From assembly GCA_041941305.1 (NCBI GenBank), contig JBGTQJ010000079.1, forward strand, positions 1 to 36,770: a stretch of DNA of 36,770 bases. The letters are read 5' to 3'. Positions 36,201 to 36,770 of this stretch are shown piece by piece (position 1 is the first letter of the stretch; every line of letters starts with the position of its first letter). Below the pieces are notes generated by a model. The model ran no database searches. It had not been told where the DNA came from and saw only the letters and a program-made list of their open reading frames with translations. Source of the DNA: JANSWP01 sp041941305. Lineage in GTDB: Bacteria; Bacteroidota; Bacteroidia; Chitinophagales; Saprospiraceae. Both the position numbers and the translations under genes were made by a program.

Positions 36201-36770
36201 GTTACTTTACGGTATCGGCTACTCCTACTACTCCTGTTAATGGCAATAGTTCCACGACCTTTAAAATTGCCTATACACCTGGGACAGTAACGACTCACAC
36301 TGCGACTGTTAGCATTTCTAATGATGACTGCGATGAGTCTTCTTATACTTTCATTGTTGAAGGAACGGGAACAGATCCTGAGATGACCGTATTTGGAAAT
36401 AGTGTGGAGATAGATGATGGAGACAGTACTCCTTCTACCTCTGATGACACCGATTTTGGTAGTGCCGATATCAATGGCACCACGGAAGCTCATACGTTTA
36501 CTATTTCTAATACTGGTGTAAATAACTTAAACCTGACTGCTAGCCCAATTGTAGAAATTACAGGAGCTGGTGCAGACCAGTTTAATATAACTACCCAGGC
36601 GGTTAGCCCGGTGGGGAGTGGTAATTCCACCACCTTCGTAGTAGAATTTGCTCCAGATGTGGCTGGTGTTCACAATGCAGAAGTAAGTATAGCAAACGAT
36701 GATGCGACTGAAAGCCCCTACAACTTTTCCATCACCGGAACAGGGACAGGAACTGCTCCCGATATGCAGG
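30260..36770 (+). CDS. Second giant secreted protein: LamG, choice-of-anchor-D and beta-stalk repeats (3' end outside window)
   Basis: An open frame from the ATG at 30260 runs off the window after 2,170 codons. Residues 1-45 have a Lys/Arg-containing start and a hydrophobic segment (TGMVFLFSLVHSIEAA), a plausible signal peptide; a later ATG at 30332 is possible. The order is LamG (~105-329), anchor-D (~331-455), anchor-D variant with FSCGI (~456-585), an Asn/Gly/Thr-rich repetitive stalk resembling a beta-helix (~586-947), and anchor-D (~948-1073). The same series then repeats: LamG (~1074-1298), two anchor-D, stalk (~1555-1914), and two more anchor-D up to the edge. Seven copies of a GDTTPDTADDTDFG-like acidic motif mark the anchor-D starts. 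No enzyme domain is visible. The gene has its own copy of the shared operator. An adhesin or surface-fibre role is inferred; a T9SS sorting domain, if present, would lie outside. Confidence 0.88.
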   Translation, partial: MKDFNKANQANTNRNRQTCLSIFKMELLTGMVFLFSLVHSIEAANIDYVLETQAVCNNAFSEKPDIQKEVQLDVALLNAFKTRETIKSNNTQDFAGQEMNFTMEPGVDFDGTNDYIEVLHDAAFDVTTQATWECWFNIGSSVTHNFFDKMTFYASNGYYINVISGNLYYNQGGPLTQTVAPATPINTWTHLAITKDGSTVTIYFDGVQVAQSSNHAPSIVTNNANLIFGVQENNGGFSQYLDGVMDEIRIWDVARTQTEIQDNMNCDVPQHANLVAYYRLNQGTPNGNNAGLSALDYSGNNNCGIFQNFALTGTSSNYVDGNIGTCNAITVSQSEIDVQGGSPLISIPDGDTTPQTADDTDFGNVIINGPKEHTYTIENTGSADLIVDAINITGTNSSEFVVSGITLPATITSSSTNTFKITFTPTAGGLRSATVEMDNNDCDENPYDFSIQGTGAVPDIDVQGNGMSIMDGDTTPDTVDDTDFSCGINGTAYTHTFTIENTGAGILTILANGITVNSDMANVFTLGTVSHTLPHSLGGNETMTFDVIFTPNAGSNTVFDGDVVIDNDDSDENPYNFDILGTGVSMYTFEGTVDTDWMLDVNWCPEGEVPMDAHGQIFNKDVVFAANIDMTNYAPSSNPGNLSWFNSDWVVNSGVTWDINFNGGAGTAIMSTGSTLENNGTINWTGNITGGFYDGTFDNNGTMNFNGGINYFRDIFINDGTVNIAKKFVSDAVAGSGNIANITNNGTWNLNGSGFSSTMISGSAITNNGIWDMTSSHSLTMSGSSTLTNNAAGTLDIDGTLNIPSTFSNSGIVKGTGTLVSNGGSSIIGGTVQPGASVGILKTTNNIEFNGNIDIEVTGHGDGGCTVGVAGTDFDQISSTNSSDITIGSATVDFDFGGFTPDDGDTYTVFSTSGNVVGTPSIGTVTGGITMAYDGNGIFSVVSGGNNFPEILVEGNSTEIIDGDTTPDTADDTDFGNVSTAASKEHTFTIENNGTDVLNISAINITGTNSADFVVSGITPPTTVAANNGTTTFKVTFTPGGTGLRTATIEIQNDDCDEAPYDFATQGTGFDPEPGLDFDGSNDYVEIEHHASFDVTTQATWECWFKIGSNPSQNFFDKMTSYNVNGYYINKYANNIYYTQGSGGSFTQTAGPAVPVDTWTHLAVTKNGATVTIYFDGQQVAQSSNHPASIVTNSANLIFGAQENSGSYNAYLDGVLDEIRIWNVARTQTEIQDNMNCDVAQHANLVAYYRFNQGTPNGSNSGLTAHDYSENNNCGNFQNFALMGTTSNYVDGNIPTCNAISVVEPDIDVQGGTPLVSIPDGDTSPQTTDDTDFGNVDVSASKEHTFTIENTGTADLTIDAINTVGGHSAEFVVSGITLPATLSASGTTTFKVTFTPSAGGLRSTTVNLDNNDCDERLYDFAIQGTGTEPEIDVQGNGTSIADGDTSPSTTDDTDFSCGISGTAYTHTFTIENAGLGSLTIPVNGITVNSDVGTVFSLGTVSETLPHTLAQNETMIFNVTFTPNAGSNTVFDGDIVIDNNDPNEDPYNFDIAGLGVDVYTFDGDGGSSTDWTLTSNWCPETVPSGVWTEDFTIAANCDMSNEPSGMGWFSGAVCTVNSGNTLDVNFTSGLWGPSTSGATETTLQNMGTINMVRGFGFYDGIIDNDHIINCSTTNFFRDKILNDGTFTFNSGSIFRVDQPSVSGNPAEIINNDTWNMNGTGTSQVLVAGTVITNSSGAFWNLNAGTLDFTQSATYNNAGTLYVDGTFDLPNTFTNTGIIKGTGTLVNAGWASIVPGTVQPGASVGILKSTNNIEFNGNIDIEITGPGDSGCTIGVAGTDFDQISSTNSADITIGSATVNFDFGSFTPDNGDTYTLFSTWGNVVGTPTIGTVTGGSGSLVMTYDGNGIFSVTSGGVDIPEIQVEGNGTEIVNGDITPDVADDTQFGEVGTGGFSKEHTFTIKNTSAGALNLTGAPLVSISGGSGYFTVSATPTTPVNGNSSTTFKIAYTPGTVTTHTATVSISNDDCDESSYTFIVEGTGTDPEMTVFGNSVEIDDGDSTPSTSDDTDFGSADINGTTEAHTFTISNTGVNNLNLTASPIVEITGAGADQFNITTQAVSPVGSGNSTTFVVEFAPDVAGVHNAEVSIANDDATESPYNFSITGTGTGTAPDMQ
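30572..36000 (+). repeat. Long-period internal duplication of the second giant gene (about 2.9 kb, 969 codons)
   Basis: GATTTTGATGG of the first LamG domain starts at 30581 and that of the second at 33488, an offset of 2,907 bases or 969 codons. Within the stalk the offset is 2,892 bases (GAATTCAATGGGAA at 32801 and 35693), so small in-frame indels have accumulated. The repeated unit is LamG, anchor-D, anchor-D (FSCG type), stalk, anchor-D. Shared stretches such as ACTACTCAAGCGAC and GATAAAATGACCT show that the copies are related at the DNA level. Confidence 0.8.

Noticed and set aside
919..36770. Polysaccharide-utilisation locus
   Set aside because: The HTCS and the CBM6/LamG modules suggested it, but no SusC, SusD, transporter or glycoside hydrolase was found.

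Overview
The window looks like chromosomal DNA of a Bacteroidota (Bacteroidetes) bacterium, most likely of the Saprospiria type; the class-level guess is inference. The support is a type IX secretion (T9SS) sorting domain, a hybrid two-component regulator of the HTCS type, promoter boxes of the form TAnnTTTG/A, no Shine-Dalgarno sites at the starts, and very large secreted proteins built from LamG, choice-of-anchor-D, PKD/Ig, CBM6 and FnIII modules. All genes are on the + strand. No tRNA, rRNA, CRISPR array, transposase or SusC/SusD pair is visible.

Layout. 2-544 is the 3' end of a secreted PKD plus T9SS-sorting-domain protein, closed by two hairpins. 919-5166 is a complete HTCS sensor/AraC regulator. 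5167-5698 is non-coding, with a long imperfect palindrome and then an operator-like element. 5699-7591 is an outer-membrane-barrel-like protein of about 630 aa. 7838-27199 is a single 6,453-aa secreted giant. 27432-30074 is an 880-aa FnIII protein. From 30260 a second giant, not closed in the window, runs off the right edge with at least 2,170 codons.

The most interesting signal is regulatory. The same 57-bp element precedes the barrel gene (5600-5656), the FnIII gene (27354-27410) and the second giant (30146-30202). It consists of two 17-bp direct repeats, consensus GTCCAWTNNNTCACCCC, 22 bp apart, then exactly 10 bp, then TAMCTTTA, a near match to the Bacteroidota -7 box. The three copies align without gaps although the genes behind them are unrelated. 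A pair of direct repeats two helical turns apart suits an AraC-family or LytTR-type activator, and the AraC-type HTCS next door is the obvious candidate.

Together these genes look like a co-regulated cell-surface locus: a sensor-regulator, an outer-membrane barrel, a giant adhesin-like protein ending in carbohydrate-binding modules, an FnIII partner and a second modular giant. From memory of the families, the barrel, the core of the giant and the FnIII protein recur in Bacteroidota as uncharacterised proteins and may form a conserved set. No function has been assigned here beyond adhesion or glycan binding. Other notable points are an F5/8C domain nested inside a choice-of-anchor-D domain, tandem duplications with 155-, 342- and about 969-codon periods, a low-complexity insertion inside the HTCS receiver domain, and perfect 25- and 29-bp hairpins between genes.
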